From: Paraburkholderia lacunae
GTDB lineage: Bacteria > Pseudomonadota > Gammaproteobacteria > Burkholderiales > Burkholderiaceae
Assembly (NCBI RefSeq): GCF_003353175.1
Contig: NZ_QHKS01000001.1
Coordinates: 372,001-436,000, forward strand
Reading direction: 5' to 3'
Length of the DNA stretch: 64,000 nt
A program made the position numbers and the translations under genes. Under the pieces are notes generated by a model. It saw only the letters and a program-made list of their open reading frames with translations, was not told where the DNA came from and did no database searches. This document shows positions 1 through 9,925 of this stretch, one piece after another (position 1 is the first letter of the stretch; the number at the start of each line of letters is the position of its first letter).

Positions 1-309
1 CGCAACTGACGGGAGACAGGTGGGGAGAGCGGCATGCGGAAAGGAAAGGCCGGATTGGAAAACCAGCGAATCTTAGCATACTGGGTATTTGAGACAGGTC
101 GGAATGCGCAGGGCCGCTGGCGGGCGCGCTTGAGCACGAGGGACCTGGTATCGACGCGGGACTGGCGATAAGGCGAAGGGTGGGTTTGCGTCGCTTGGCG
201 CGCGCCAGGTTGGCGGCAAACTGGCGGCAAACTGGCAGCAAGCGGCAACGCGCACCGCGGCCGGCCTGTCTTTCGAAGCGCTGACCGGACTACGCGGCTT
301 GTCGCTGCG
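1..309. other. Intergenic region downstream of recX
   Basis: No convincing gene is seen in this stretch. A short reading frame on the minus strand has low-complexity Pro/Ala/Arg composition and no ribosome binding site. The region holds a short tandem repeat, listed separately. It lies after the recX stop codon, so it probably separates recX from a gene outside the window. Confidence 0.5.
211..243. repeat. 11-bp tandem repeat, three copies
   Basis: The unit TGGCGGCAAAC occurs at 211-221 and 222-232, with a diverged third copy TGGCAGCAAGC at 233-243. It lies in non-coding DNA and no function is evident. Confidence 0.7.
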
Positions 310-981
310 TCACTCTTCGTCGATACCTTTGAGGATTTTGCCGATCGTGGCGCCAGAGAAACCGCGCGACGCCAGAAAGCGCGCCTGCCTGGCACGCTCG
401 GCGGGGCTTTCGGGAAGCTGACCGAACTTCTTTCGCCAGACGGCTTGAGCGCGCACCAGTTCGGTTTCCCGCAATTGCGCGCTGGCCTCTTCGACCAGCG
501 CCTGGTCGACGGCATGCTGCTTCAGTTCGCCGACAATCCGGCTCGCGCCCAACCTCGACGAGCGCCGATGAATCAGACTTTCTGCAAAACGCGCATCCGA
601 TAGCCAGTTTTCGGCTTCAAGTGTGTCGAGCAAGGTGTCGAGCGAATCGGTTTCTTCAACGAAAGGCTTGAGCTTGCGCGCGAGTTCGGCGCGGCTGTAT
701 TCACGCCGGGACAGATAGCCGAGCGCGCGGCCTTTTAGAGAAAGGGCGGGACGCTGGGATTTTTTGGAGTCATCCTGATCCGGTTTCGCTTCGTCTGGTG
801 CGCGGCGCGAACGGGTGTAGGTAGTTTCAGATGGATCCGCTGCGGACCGTGCGGAAGAATCGGGCTGCCGGCCCCGGCGTGCGGCCCGATCATGTGCGTC
901 AAACGACTCGAACGGATCGTCGTCACGCGGGCCGCCCGCGTGATGTCCAGCATTGGACAACGGCCGGCCCTTGCGTATCAC
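310..981 (-). CDS. recX: Recombination regulatory protein RecX
   Basis: RecX binds RecA filaments and limits their extension, and so tempers recombination and the SOS response in the cytoplasm. The protein is 223 aa. The RecX helical repeats start near residue 83 (segment GRALGYLSRREYSRAELARK) and run to the C terminus, with the usual FLASRGFSGATIGK segment near the end. The first 75 residues are a charged, low-complexity extension, so the protein is longer than many RecX proteins of about 150-160 aa and the true start could lie further in. It begins only 7 bp after the recA stop codon on the same strand, so the two are probably co-transcribed from the SOS-controlled recA promoter. Confidence 0.9.
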   Translation of the reverse strand: MIRKGRPLSNAGHHAGGPRDDDPFESFDAHDRAARRGRQPDSSARSAADPSETTYTRSRRAPDEAKPDQDDSKKSQRPALSLKGRALGYLSRREYSRAELARKLKPFVEETDSLDTLLDTLEAENWLSDARFAESLIHRRSSRLGASRIVGELKQHAVDQALVEEASAQLRETELVRAQAVWRKKFGQLPESPAERARQARFLASRGFSGATIGKILKGIDEE

Positions 982-988
982 GTGATGG

Positions 989-2065
<1,077 letters not shown>

Positions 2066-2146
2066 GAATCGTCCTTTGCTATGATGAACGGCGTCTGAGG
2101 CAGATGTGCAGCCCCCTTTTAGCGGACAGCACACGAAACCCAGACA

Positions 2147-2162
2147 CTGTATAAAAAAACAG
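2147..2162 (-). promoter_or_regulatory. SOS box (LexA site) of recA
   Basis: CTGTATAAAAAAACAG fits the LexA consensus CTGT-N8-ACAG exactly. Read on the minus strand, it overlaps the -10 side of a likely promoter whose -35 is TTGCCA (about 2168-2173), which is the classical arrangement for LexA repression of recA. Confidence 0.88.
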
Positions 2163-2297
2163 TAGTTTTGGCAAGCGCGATTCTCGTGCGAACGCGCATT
2201 TTTACCGTCGCGCCGCCCAACTACCCACAATTATTTTCGGAGACCGCTGTGCGCCGGGGGACACCCCACGGTGCCGGCAAAGCCAGGCTGGCGCATC

Positions 2298-3056
2298 ATG
2301 CGAATTCTGATTGCCGAAGATGACAGCATACTCGCGGACGGTCTGGTTCGATCACTCCGCCAATCGGCCTATGCTGTCGATCACGTGAAAAACGGCGTCG
2401 AAGCGGATACCGCGCTGTCGATGCAAACTTTCGATCTGCTGATTCTCGATCTCGGCCTGCCGCGGATGTCCGGGCTCGAGGTGCTGCGCCGTTTGCGCGC
2501 GCGTAATTCGAACCTGCCGGTGCTGATCCTGACCGCCGCGGACAGCGTCGACGAACGCGTCAAAGGACTCGATCTCGGCGCCGACGACTACATGGCCAAA
2601 CCCTTCGCGCTGAACGAGCTCGAAGCGCGCGTGCGCGCGTTGACGCGGCGCGGCGCGGGCGGCGGCCCGACGGTGGTGCGGCACGGCTCGCTGTCGTTCG
2701 ATCAGGTCGGCCGGATCGCCTCTGTCAATGAGCAGGTCATCGATCTGTCGGCGCGCGAACTGGGTTTGCTCGAAGTGCTGCTGCAGCGGATCGGCCGGCT
2801 GGTGTCGAAGGAACAGCTGGTCGACCATCTGTGCGAATGGGGCGAAGAAGTCAGCAACAACGCGATCGAGGTCTACGTGCACAGGCTGCGCAAGAAAATC
2901 GAGCCGAGCGGCGTACGCATCATCACCGTGCGCGGCCTGGGTTACTGTCTCGAGAAAGCCGCGCAGCCCGCGAATCCGGCGCCCCCCGCGGCCGACCCCG
3001 AGCCGCCCTCCTCGCCCGTGTCTGGCGCGATGCCGGCGAGCCACCACTACAAATAG
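2298..3056 (+). CDS. OmpR-family response regulator (TctD/QseB-like)
   Basis: This is a two-domain transcriptional response regulator of 252 aa. The receiver domain holds the acidic pair E7-D8/D9, the phosphoacceptor D51 in LILDLGLP and the conserved Lys in MAKPF. The C-terminal winged helix ends with the usual VYVHRLRKKIE and VRGLGYCLE segments. A 30-residue Pro/Ala-rich tail follows the DNA-binding domain. The frame is open from 2271, but the ATG at 2298 gives the canonical N terminus MRILIAEDD. The kinase gene follows after 15 bp, so the two form an operon diverging from recA. The stimulus is unknown; kinase similarity suggests a TctD-like role (tricarboxylate or other carboxylate sensing), which is only inferred. 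Confidence 0.9.
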   Translation: MRILIAEDDSILADGLVRSLRQSAYAVDHVKNGVEADTALSMQTFDLLILDLGLPRMSGLEVLRRLRARNSNLPVLILTAADSVDERVKGLDLGADDYMAKPFALNELEARVRALTRRGAGGGPTVVRHGSLSFDQVGRIASVNEQVIDLSARELGLLEVLLQRIGRLVSKEQLVDHLCEWGEEVSNNAIEVYVHRLRKKIEPSGVRIITVRGLGYCLEKAAQPANPAPPAADPEPPSSPVSGAMPASHHYK

Positions 3057-3071
3057 AGACAGAGGACGCCC

Positions 3072-4610
3072 ATGTCCGCACGCGCAGACCGCGCTACGGC
3101 GCACGCGGCGGACCTCGACGAAGCGCGCGACGAGCGCTACGCCAATCCGTTCGCCCCGCCCGACGAAACCGAAGCCGCCGCCGAGGCGCGCCCGCGCTCG
3201 CTGTTCGGCGAGATTCTCGACTGGATGCTGGCGCCGCTGCTGCTGCTCTGGCCGATGAGCCTCGCGGTCACCTATCTGGTCGCCAAGTCGATCGCCAATG
3301 GGCCGTTCGACCGCGCACTCGAAACCGACGCCTACGTGCTCGCCCGGCAGATTCATCCGGTCAACGGCGTGGCGGAGTTGTCGCTGCCCGACTCCACCCG
3401 CGACTTTCTGCGCACCGACAATGTCGACAGCGTGTTCTATCAGGTGCTCGGCACGCGCGGCGAACTGGTGGGCGGCGAGCGCGACATGCCGCTGCCGCAC
3501 GAGGAAGACCGGCCGCAGCCCGGCCTCGTCGAATTTCGCGACGACGTGCTGCGCGGCAACGATATCCGCGTCGCCTATACGACCGTCGAGTTTCCGCAGA
3601 CGCCCGGCGCGCAACCGGTGCTGGTGCAAGTCGCCGAGACGCTCGACAAACGCAGCCAGTTGGCCAACGACATCATCAAAGGTGTGATCCTGCCGCAGTT
3701 CGTGATTCTGCCGCTGGCGATCCTGCTGGTGTGGTTCGGCCTGTCGCGCGGCCTCGCACCGCTGCACGCGCTGCAAGCGCACATCCGCGCGCGCCGTCCC
3801 GACGATCTGTCGCCGCTCGAAGCGCGCCGCGCGCCGCCGGAAATCGAGCCGCTGGTGACGTCGTTCAACGATCTGCTGACGCGCCTCGAACAGAACATGG
3901 AGCTGCAAAAGCGCTTCATAGCCGATGCCGCGCATCAGATGAAAACGCCGCTCGCCGGCCTGCGCACGCAAGCCGAACTGGCGTTGCGCCAGGACGCCTC
4001 CGATGAAGTACACCGCTCGCTTGAACAGATCGCCACCAGTTCCGAGCACGCGGCGCGCCTCGTCACGCAACTGCTGGCGTTGGCGCGCGCGGAAAACCGC
4101 ATGTCGGGGCAGATTTTCGCGCCGGTCGAAGTGACCGAGGTAGCGCGCAACGCCGTGCGCGACTGGGTTCAAGCCGCGCTCGCCAAGCAGATGGATCTCG
4201 GCTACGAAGCGCCCGACGAACCGGTCGAAGTCGACGGCAATCCGGTCATGCTGCGCGAAATGCTGTCGAATCTGATCGACAACGCGATCCGCTACACGCC
4301 GGCTGGCGGGCGCATCACCGTGCGGGTACGTCATGACGCGGCGGCGCGGCTCGTGCATCTGGAAGTGGAAGACACCGGACTCGGCATTCCCGCTGGGGAG
4401 CGTGCGCGTGTCGTCGAGCGCTTCTATCGGATTCTCGGCCGCGAAGGCGACGGCAGCGGCCTCGGACTTGCGATCGTCCGCGAGATTGCGAAGATGCATG
4501 GCGGCGAGTTGTCCATCGACGACAACGTCTACCAAACCTCGCCGCGGCTCGCCGGAACGCTGGTGCGCGTCAGCTTACGCGTGCTCGAACGGGTACGGGA
4601 CTTACCCTAA
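3072..4610 (+). CDS. Sensor histidine kinase (TctE-like, 2CSK-type sensor)
   Basis: This is an inner-membrane histidine kinase of 512 aa, partner of the response regulator just upstream. It has an N-terminal cytoplasmic stretch, a first membrane segment near residues 52-72 (MLAPLLLLWPMSLAVTYLVA), a periplasmic sensor of about 140 aa of the two-component-sensor-kinase N-terminal type, and a second membrane segment near 203-222. The H-box FIADAAHQMKTPLAGL has its His near residue 287. The N-box (LSNLIDNAIRYTP), G1 (VEDTGLGIP) and G2 (GDGSGLGLAIV) motifs are intact. The architecture matches TctE/QseC-like kinases. The ligand cannot be told from sequence. The downstream MHS transporter has its own ribosome binding site 227 bp later. 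Confidence 0.88.
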   Translation: MSARADRATAHAADLDEARDERYANPFAPPDETEAAAEARPRSLFGEILDWMLAPLLLLWPMSLAVTYLVAKSIANGPFDRALETDAYVLARQIHPVNGVAELSLPDSTRDFLRTDNVDSVFYQVLGTRGELVGGERDMPLPHEEDRPQPGLVEFRDDVLRGNDIRVAYTTVEFPQTPGAQPVLVQVAETLDKRSQLANDIIKGVILPQFVILPLAILLVWFGLSRGLAPLHALQAHIRARRPDDLSPLEARRAPPEIEPLVTSFNDLLTRLEQNMELQKRFIADAAHQMKTPLAGLRTQAELALRQDASDEVHRSLEQIATSSEHAARLVTQLLALARAENRMSGQIFAPVEVTEVARNAVRDWVQAALAKQMDLGYEAPDEPVEVDGNPVMLREMLSNLIDNAIRYTPAGGRITVRVRHDAAARLVHLEVEDTGLGIPAGERARVVERFYRILGREGDGSGLGLAIVREIAKMHGGELSIDDNVYQTSPRLAGTLVRVSLRVLERVRDLP

Positions 4611-4837
4611 GGCGCGCGCAGCGCAAACTCCAGATCAATATAAATACAGACACTTAGATATAAATTAGCGAAATTTGCCATTTGTTGAACGACGTTATCA
4701 AAAACCCTCGGAATCACCCCACCCTATCATTTCACCCCGCCACGTCAGTACGCCGTAAGTTTCCACTCCAATAATCGGTTCCACGGGAACGCCTTTGCCG
4801 GCGAACCGCGTGCATAAATCAATATTGGAGACGACAT

Positions 4838-6496
4838 ATGGCTACCGTTGGCGGGCAACTCACGCATGCGCCGATGACGCGAGAAGAGAAGCGGGTGATC
4901 TTCGCATCGTCGCTGGGTACGGTTTTCGAGTGGTACGACTTCTATCTGGCCGGCTCGCTCGCGGCCTTCATCAGCAAGAGTTTCTTCTCCGGCGTTAATC
5001 CGACCGCAGGCTTCATCTTCACGCTACTCAGCTTCGCTGCGGGTTTCGCGGTGCGGCCGTTCGGCGCGATCGTGTTCGGGCGCCTCGGCGATCTGGTTGG
5101 ACGCAAGTACACGTTCCTCATCACGATCGTGATCATGGGTCTGTCGACGTTCCTGGTCGGCTTTCTGCCGGGCTACGCGGCAATCGGCTTTGCGTCGCCG
5201 GTGATCTTCATCGCGATGCGGATGCTGCAAGGCCTCGCGCTTGGCGGCGAGTACGGCGGTGCTGCCACGTACGTGGCCGAACATGCGCCTGCGGGACGCC
5301 GCGGCTTCTACACCGCATGGATTCAGACGACCGCCACGCTCGGCCTGTTCCTGTCGCTGCTGGTGATTCTCGGCGTGCGCACGGCAATGGGTGAGGACGC
5401 GTTCGGCGTCTGGGGCTGGCGTATTCCGTTCGTCGCATCGATCATCCTGCTCGGCGTGTCGGTGTGGATCCGCCTGCAACTGAATGAATCGCCGGTGTTC
5501 GCGCGCATCAAGGCCGAAGGCAAGACCTCGAAGGCGCCGCTGACCGAAGCATTCGGCCAATGGAAGAACCTGAAGGTCGTGATTCTCGCGCTGATCGGCC
5601 TGACCGCCGGCCAGGCCGTGGTCTGGTACACGGGTCAGTTCTACGCGCTGTTCTTCCTGACGCAGACGGTGAAGGTCGACGGCGCCACCGCCAACATCCT
5701 GATCGCGATCGCGCTGCTGATCGGCACGCCGTTCTTCGTGTTCTTCGGTTCGCTGTCGGACCGGATCGGCCGCAAGCCGATCATCATGGCCGGCCTGCTG
5801 ATCGCCGCGTGCACGTACTTCCCACTGTTCAAGGCGCTCGCGCACTACACGAACCCGGCACTGGAAACCGCCACCGCGAAGTCGCCGATCGTCGTGATTG
5901 CGAATCCGGACGAGTGCTCGTTCCAGTTCAACCCGGTCGGCACGTCGAAGTTCACGACGTCGTGCGATATTGCCAAGAGCGCGCTGTCGAAGGCCGGCTT
6001 GAACTACGAGAACGTCGCGGCGCCGACCGGCACGGTGGCGCAGATCAAGGTTGGCGATACCGTGGTCAATGCGTATGACGGCAAGGCCGCCGACGCGAAA
6101 GACCAGGCCAAGGTGTTCGACAAGACCATCGCTACGACGCTCAAGACCGCCGGCTACCCGCCGAAGGCCGATCCATCGCAGATCAACTGGCCGATGAGCG
6201 TGGTGATCCTGACGATCCTGGTGATCTACGTGACGATGGTGTACGGGCCGATCGCGGCCATGCTGGTGGAGATGTTCCCGACGCGCATCCGCTACACGTC
6301 GATGTCGCTGCCGTATCACATCGGCAATGGCTGGTTCGGCGGCTTCCTGCCGGCAACCGCATTCGCGATCGTCGCAGCGAAGGGCAACATCTATTCGGGG
6401 CTGTGGTATCCGATCGTGATTGCGTTGATCACCTTCGTGATCGGCATGCTGTTCGTCAAGGAAACCAAGGACTCGGACATCTACGCCCGCGACTGA
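4838..6496 (+). CDS. MHS-family major facilitator transporter with a large periplasmic insert
   Basis: This is a metabolite:proton symporter of the MHS branch of the major facilitator superfamily, 552 aa against the usual 430-450. The N terminus GTVFEWYDFYLAGSLAA and the loop motif GRLGDLVGRKYTF are typical of the family, as is YGPIAAMLVEMFPTRIRYTSMSLPYHIGNGWFGG (in two parts) near the C terminus. The extra length is a hydrophilic segment of about 110 aa (residues about 335-448) between predicted helices 9 and 10, which topology places in the periplasm. It contains two Cys (NPDECSF and TTSCDIA) that could form a disulfide. The ATG at 4838 follows GGAG at good spacing. The substrate is unknown; shikimate- and citrate-type carriers are relatives. 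It follows the TctDE-like pair, which may regulate it. Confidence 0.85.
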   Translation: MATVGGQLTHAPMTREEKRVIFASSLGTVFEWYDFYLAGSLAAFISKSFFSGVNPTAGFIFTLLSFAAGFAVRPFGAIVFGRLGDLVGRKYTFLITIVIMGLSTFLVGFLPGYAAIGFASPVIFIAMRMLQGLALGGEYGGAATYVAEHAPAGRRGFYTAWIQTTATLGLFLSLLVILGVRTAMGEDAFGVWGWRIPFVASIILLGVSVWIRLQLNESPVFARIKAEGKTSKAPLTEAFGQWKNLKVVILALIGLTAGQAVVWYTGQFYALFFLTQTVKVDGATANILIAIALLIGTPFFVFFGSLSDRIGRKPIIMAGLLIAACTYFPLFKALAHYTNPALETATAKSPIVVIANPDECSFQFNPVGTSKFTTSCDIAKSALSKAGLNYENVAAPTGTVAQIKVGDTVVNAYDGKAADAKDQAKVFDKTIATTLKTAGYPPKADPSQINWPMSVVILTILVIYVTMVYGPIAAMLVEMFPTRIRYTSMSLPYHIGNGWFGGFLPATAFAIVAAKGNIYSGLWYPIVIALITFVIGMLFVKETKDSDIYARD

Positions 6497-6541
6497 AAAC
6501 CTTGTCGGACCGGCTAAGTTGAAAAAATTGGGTCCCGGGGG

Positions 6542-6570
6542 TTGACAGCCTCCGGCCCCATCCGCATAAT
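6542..6570 (+). promoter_or_regulatory. Sigma-70 promoter of tRNA-Met
   Basis: TTGACA at 6542-6547 and CATAAT at 6565-6570 are separated by 17 bp, close to the ideal sigma-70 promoter. The mature tRNA starts 13 nt after the -10 element. Confidence 0.85.
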
Positions 6571-6582
6571 CTCGCTTCTTTC

Positions 6583-6659
<77 letters not shown>

Positions 6660-6670
6660 GTTGCAAGAAA

Positions 6671-6704
6671 AAGCCGCTGCTTCTCACGAAGCAGCGGCTT
6701 TTTT
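6671..6704 (+). terminator. Rho-independent terminator of tRNA-Met
   Basis: A perfect 13-bp stem (AAGCCGCTGCTTC at 6671-6683 with GAAGCAGCGGCTT at 6688-6700), a TCAC loop and a run of T. Confidence 0.93.
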
Positions 6705-6720
6705 GTTCTGGAACGACGCC

Positions 6721-6774
6721 AATGCGCCCGAACAGGCGCATTACGCATCTAAAGCGGGCGAACGTTTTAGATGC
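6721..6774. repeat. Two adjacent inverted repeats upstream of the integrase
   Basis: AATGCGCC (6721-6728) pairs with GGCGCATT (6735-6742), and GCATCTAAA (6745-6753) pairs with TTTAGATGC (6766-6774). The motif GCGGGCGA occurs twice, at 6754-6761 and 6773-6780. Position between attL and the integrase suggests recombinase arm sites or a control element of the integrase, but this is inference. Confidence 0.5.
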
Positions 6775-6834
6775 GGGCGATTTTCCGGGAGCGGGTGCTA
6801 CACGCCTCTGTTACCTTCCTGAGGAGAGTACCCC

Positions 6835-8564
6835 GCGAAACACCCCTACCTGACCCCCCGCCGCGGTTCGTCGAGCTACTACTTCCGCCGCAAGATTCCG
6901 CTCGAGCTGCAAGCCCTGCTTCAACGCAAGGATTTCTGGCTCAGCCTCGAGACGCCCAGCAAGGAGGTGGCCATCACCCGCTTGCCGATGGCCGCCCTCG
7001 AATATGAACGCCTGGTCGCCCCGGCCCGGGCCGCAGCCGACGCGGCCAGCGAGCACTGGCTGCCGCATGGCCTGCGGCCCGCGGGCGACGACGAACCCCA
7101 CCCGTACCACCCGACCGCCTGCCCCGCCGGCTGGACCCCGCTGGCCGACGTCCAGTTGCCTCGGCTGCTCGAGCGGTATCGTGCCCACGCCCTCGCGAGC
7201 GAACGGGAATACCGTGTCGCGCTGCTCGCGAAGGACATTCCGGTTGCCGAGGGCGAGCCCGACGAGGAAGCCCGGGCCGCTGCCCGAAAGCGTCTGGCCG
7301 AGGAAGGCTACGACAAGGCCGCCCACCTCGACCTGCTCAGGCAGGAAGTGGAACAGCTGAAGGACGCGCGCGCCGGAGAGGACTACGCCGACCTGCGTGA
7401 GCAGGTCGAGGAACTGCTGACGTTCGAGCGCGTCTGGCTGCCCGTGGCGTCCGACGGCTTCCGGCGGCTGCTGGTGGAATTCGCGACGGCGCGCCTCGAC
7501 ACGCTGGACGAAGAACTCCGCCGTTACGAGGGCAACGGCCAGCCCGACCCCGAACTCCCCCGCTGGTCGACGAAAACGACACGTGGTCCGCCGCCGTGCA
7601 GGGCCGGGTCGCCGAAGCGGCCCCGCAACCCAAGACGGCCGACGAAGTCAGGACGCAGGTCGCCCGGTTCGAGCGGCTGGTCGGCTCGCTCCCCCTGTCC
7701 TCGCTGACCGCGGCCCATGTCGAACAGTTCAAGGCAGCGTGCCTCGAGCAGGAAAAGGTCAGCAGGAGCCGCGTGAACACCATCATCTCGCTGCTTTCGC
7801 CCGTTATCACCATCGCAATGAAGAAGAAACTGACGATGCTCAGCACGAATCCATTTACCGGCACGAAGTACAGCCGGAAGGCGGTGCGCAGGGACGCCAA
7901 CCCCGACGCGCAGCGTGACGCCTACACGGTCGACGAACTCAACCGGCTGTACGCATCCCGCGTGTACGTACACGGCCACCGTCCTGGCAAGGGCGGACGC
8001 GAGGCCGCCTTCTGGGTACCGCTGCTCGGCTTGTACACTGGCGCGCGCCTGGAGGACCCGTGCCGCCTGCGTACCCGGGACGTCGTGCAGCGCGCCGGCG
8101 TGTGGTGTCTGCACCTGCACGACACGAAACGCGAGCACCGGACCGGTGAGGGGAACACCATGCGCTACGTACCCATTCACCGCATGCTCGTGCGCCTCGG
8201 ATGGCTCGACTACGTCCAGGCCCAGGATGCCGACAGCCTGCTCTTCCCCCATCTCAGCCGCAATAAATATGGGCAGCTCGGGGCGATGTGGAGTACCTGG
8301 TTCAACGAGTTTCTTGACAACGATGTCGGCCTCCCCGACCCACGGCTCGACTTTCACAGCTTCCGCCATACCTTCAAGGTCTTTGGACAGCTCTCCGGCA
8401 TCGACGGCGCGGTGATTGAAGAGCTCCTGGGACACGCGCCGGATGACTGGTACGGTCGCAACGAAGGCGCCGAGAAGCGCCTGCCCTTCGAACTGCTGGT
8501 GCAGGCGATGGAAAAGCTGGACTTACCCGGGCTGGAACTCGGTCACCTGATGCGCCGCACATGA
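6835..8564 (+). pseudogene. Tyrosine recombinase/phage integrase, frameshifted
   Basis: This would be a site-specific recombinase of the type that integrates islands into tRNA genes. The N-terminal part reads HPYLTPRRGSSSYYFRRKIP from about 6841, typical of the start of such integrases. The next in-frame start is a GTG at 6967, already inside the conserved region. A strong GAGGAG at 6821-6826 sits 8 nt before a GCG codon at 6835 where an ATG would be expected. A second lesion lies at the five-C run 7557-7561: before it the protein is in one frame, after it (LVDENDTWSAAVQGRVAEAA) in another. The catalytic part follows with TGARLEDPCRL (Arg I), HSFRHTF (His-x-x-Arg) and GHAPDDWYG, where the spacing from His to the likely Tyr is short. 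Without repair it should not make a full enzyme. Confidence 0.85.
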
Positions 8565-8958
8565 TGGCGTGAAGAGCCCCCGTGCATGGGCCAGCCGGCA
8601 GACAATCTGCGAATGCCGGCGTGCGTAGTGCGGATGGGGGCTAGACGCCCTCTTTGACGCGCTTCAAAAATTCTCTGTGGTCGCGCAACAATTGTTCATT
8701 GCGCACCACCACGGCCGGCTGTAACCGCAAACGGCGAAACTCCGCCCGCCACTCCCGTGCGCTGCGTTGCACCGACGTGCTGGGCAAGGCGAATCAGGAA
8801 TCGGGGGGCTCAGTGGTGGAAATGGCCGAGTCCGAGTACATGGTTGCGGAATTTGTTGCCTGTGTCGCTCATCGCACACAGCCGGTACCAACTGGCGACT
8901 GGGCGGAAAGGACGCAACCTTGGCGTCGGTATGGCGCGCCGGTGATTCGCGTCCGACG
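8565..8958. other. Gap in the island with a possible minus-strand coding remnant
   Basis: No complete gene is seen. On the minus strand, about 8770 down to a stop at 8641-8643, the translation RAEFRRLRLQPAVVVRNEQL continues to LRDHREFLKRVKEGV and stops. It has the look of a real protein C terminus but has no start and I do not recognise it. The rest looks non-coding. Confidence 0.3.
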
Positions 8959-9171
8959 TTATCTCGGTGGACAGTTCAATGTTTTCACGTGCAGGTTCTG
9001 ACAGGGATACGACTTCGGCAATTGCGGCGACTTGCCCGAGCTTGAATCGGGAGCCTCGTCGCTAGCGCCGGCTGCCTGAATCGGCACAGCGGAACTCGTG
9101 CAGCCCGCGAGGACGGCGACAACCGTCGCCATTGCGATGACGCGTACACAGATTATTGATGCCATTTGCAT
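8959..9171 (-). CDS. Small putative lipoprotein
   Basis: A 70-aa protein with a signal sequence ending in the lipobox LAGC (VVAVLAGCTSS), so it is probably lipid-anchored in the envelope. The mature part is about 47 aa, Ser/Pro-rich, with two further Cys. I do not recognise a family. The ribosome binding site is weak, and the overlapping plus-strand frames are not convincing. It lies in the left part of the island between the dead integrase and a DUF4148 gene. It could be a decayed gene or a copper-linked small lipoprotein; neither is shown by the sequence. Confidence 0.5.
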   Translation of the reverse strand: MQMASIICVRVIAMATVVAVLAGCTSSAVPIQAAGASDEAPDSSSGKSPQLPKSYPCQNLHVKTLNCPPR

Positions 9172-9274
9172 CTTCGTAGTGCCAGAGAAACTATCACTGC
9201 GTCCCCAACCGAGGCTGACCGGTACGCACGTCGCCAGACCCTCAGGCGACGCCGCCGTTTTCGGAAAAATTGCT

Positions 9275-9610
9275 CTACTGCTGATTGGCCCATGTCGGAG
9301 GGGTGGCCTTCATGCGCGCGCGATTCCGCTCAATCGTCGCCTGACTTGGCGGATAGTCGGCGTGACCAGCAGGGACCAGACCATCGCGTCTCGCCTGAAT
9401 CAGTTCCTGCACTACCTGCTCTCTGGTTTTTCCTTGCTGCTGTGGCTGGATGGTCGGAGCCGTCGCATTGGATGTCGACTGACTGGCGCTGGTCGAGGAC
9501 GGTAACGTGGTCGAAGCAGTAGATTTAGGGTAGTCGTGGTCCGCATCGGCAAATGCGGACGTGCCAAGCGTTGCAGCGATGAGTGCGGCAGCGATAGTTT
9601 TGAGCTTCAT
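9275..9610 (-). CDS. DUF4148 domain secreted protein
   Basis: A 111-aa protein with a clear Sec signal peptide (MKLKTIAAALIAATLGTSAFA, in two parts), a Ser/Thr-rich linker and the DUF4148 signature KTREQVVQELIQARRDGLVP near residues 61-80. DUF4148 proteins are short periplasmic or exported proteins abundant in Burkholderiales and have no known biochemical role. A strong GGAGGAG ribosome binding site precedes the ATG. It is transcribed leftward like the copper operon but lies beyond that operon's terminator, so it is a separate unit. Confidence 0.8.
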   Translation of the reverse strand: MKLKTIAAALIAATLGTSAFADADHDYPKSTASTTLPSSTSASQSTSNATAPTIQPQQQGKTREQVVQELIQARRDGLVPAGHADYPPSQATIERNRARMKATPPTWANQQ

Positions 9611-9925
9611 ATACTCCTCCAGAGCGACGCGGAATCGATAAGAGTTGATCCCGAACGGTTTCTATTCTGGAGAGTGACGTCTGAACGAAACGTGACGCAG
9701 AAATGACTTTTTAGCCATCCGAACGACATTTTCAGAACCATACATGCTGAATTCAGTTCGGGAGTCACGAACACGAATTACGCTAACGACGCACGGGAAA
9801 TAAAAAAGGACCCGACATGTTGTCGAGTCCCGTAAAAGATGGCCTTTGCCTGAAGTCAATCGAAGCAGGATGCAGACTTTATTGACCCCGCGGCGGTGAC
9901 CATCTGCGTGGACGTGAGAAACGGA
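9611..9925. other. Intergenic region after the cop operon
   Basis: This stretch separates copD from the DUF4148 gene. It holds the cop operon terminator (9802-9830) and presumably the DUF4148 promoter. A 65-codon frame on the minus strand overlaps the terminator and has no coding signs. Confidence 0.6.
9802..9830 (-). terminator. Terminator of the leftward cop operon
   Basis: On the minus strand a 10-bp stem with one mismatch (9821-9830 with 9808-9817), a three-base loop and six T (9807-9802). It lies about 95 bp after the copD stop codon. Confidence 0.8.

Noticed and set aside
73..255. Short minus-strand frame before recX
   Set aside because: Low-complexity composition, no binding site, overlaps the 11-bp repeat.
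2352..4535. Open frame of 727 codons on the minus strand
   Set aside because: It lies opposite the response regulator and kinase genes, is rich in Arg, His and Gln, and has no recognisable domain. It is a GC-driven shadow.
8654..9001. 115-codon plus-strand frame after the integrase
   Set aside because: Composition and lack of a binding site argue against it. It overlaps a more plausible minus-strand remnant and the lipoprotein gene.
9662..9859. 65-codon minus-strand frame between copD and the DUF4148 gene
   Set aside because: It overlaps a clear rho-independent terminator and shows no protein features.
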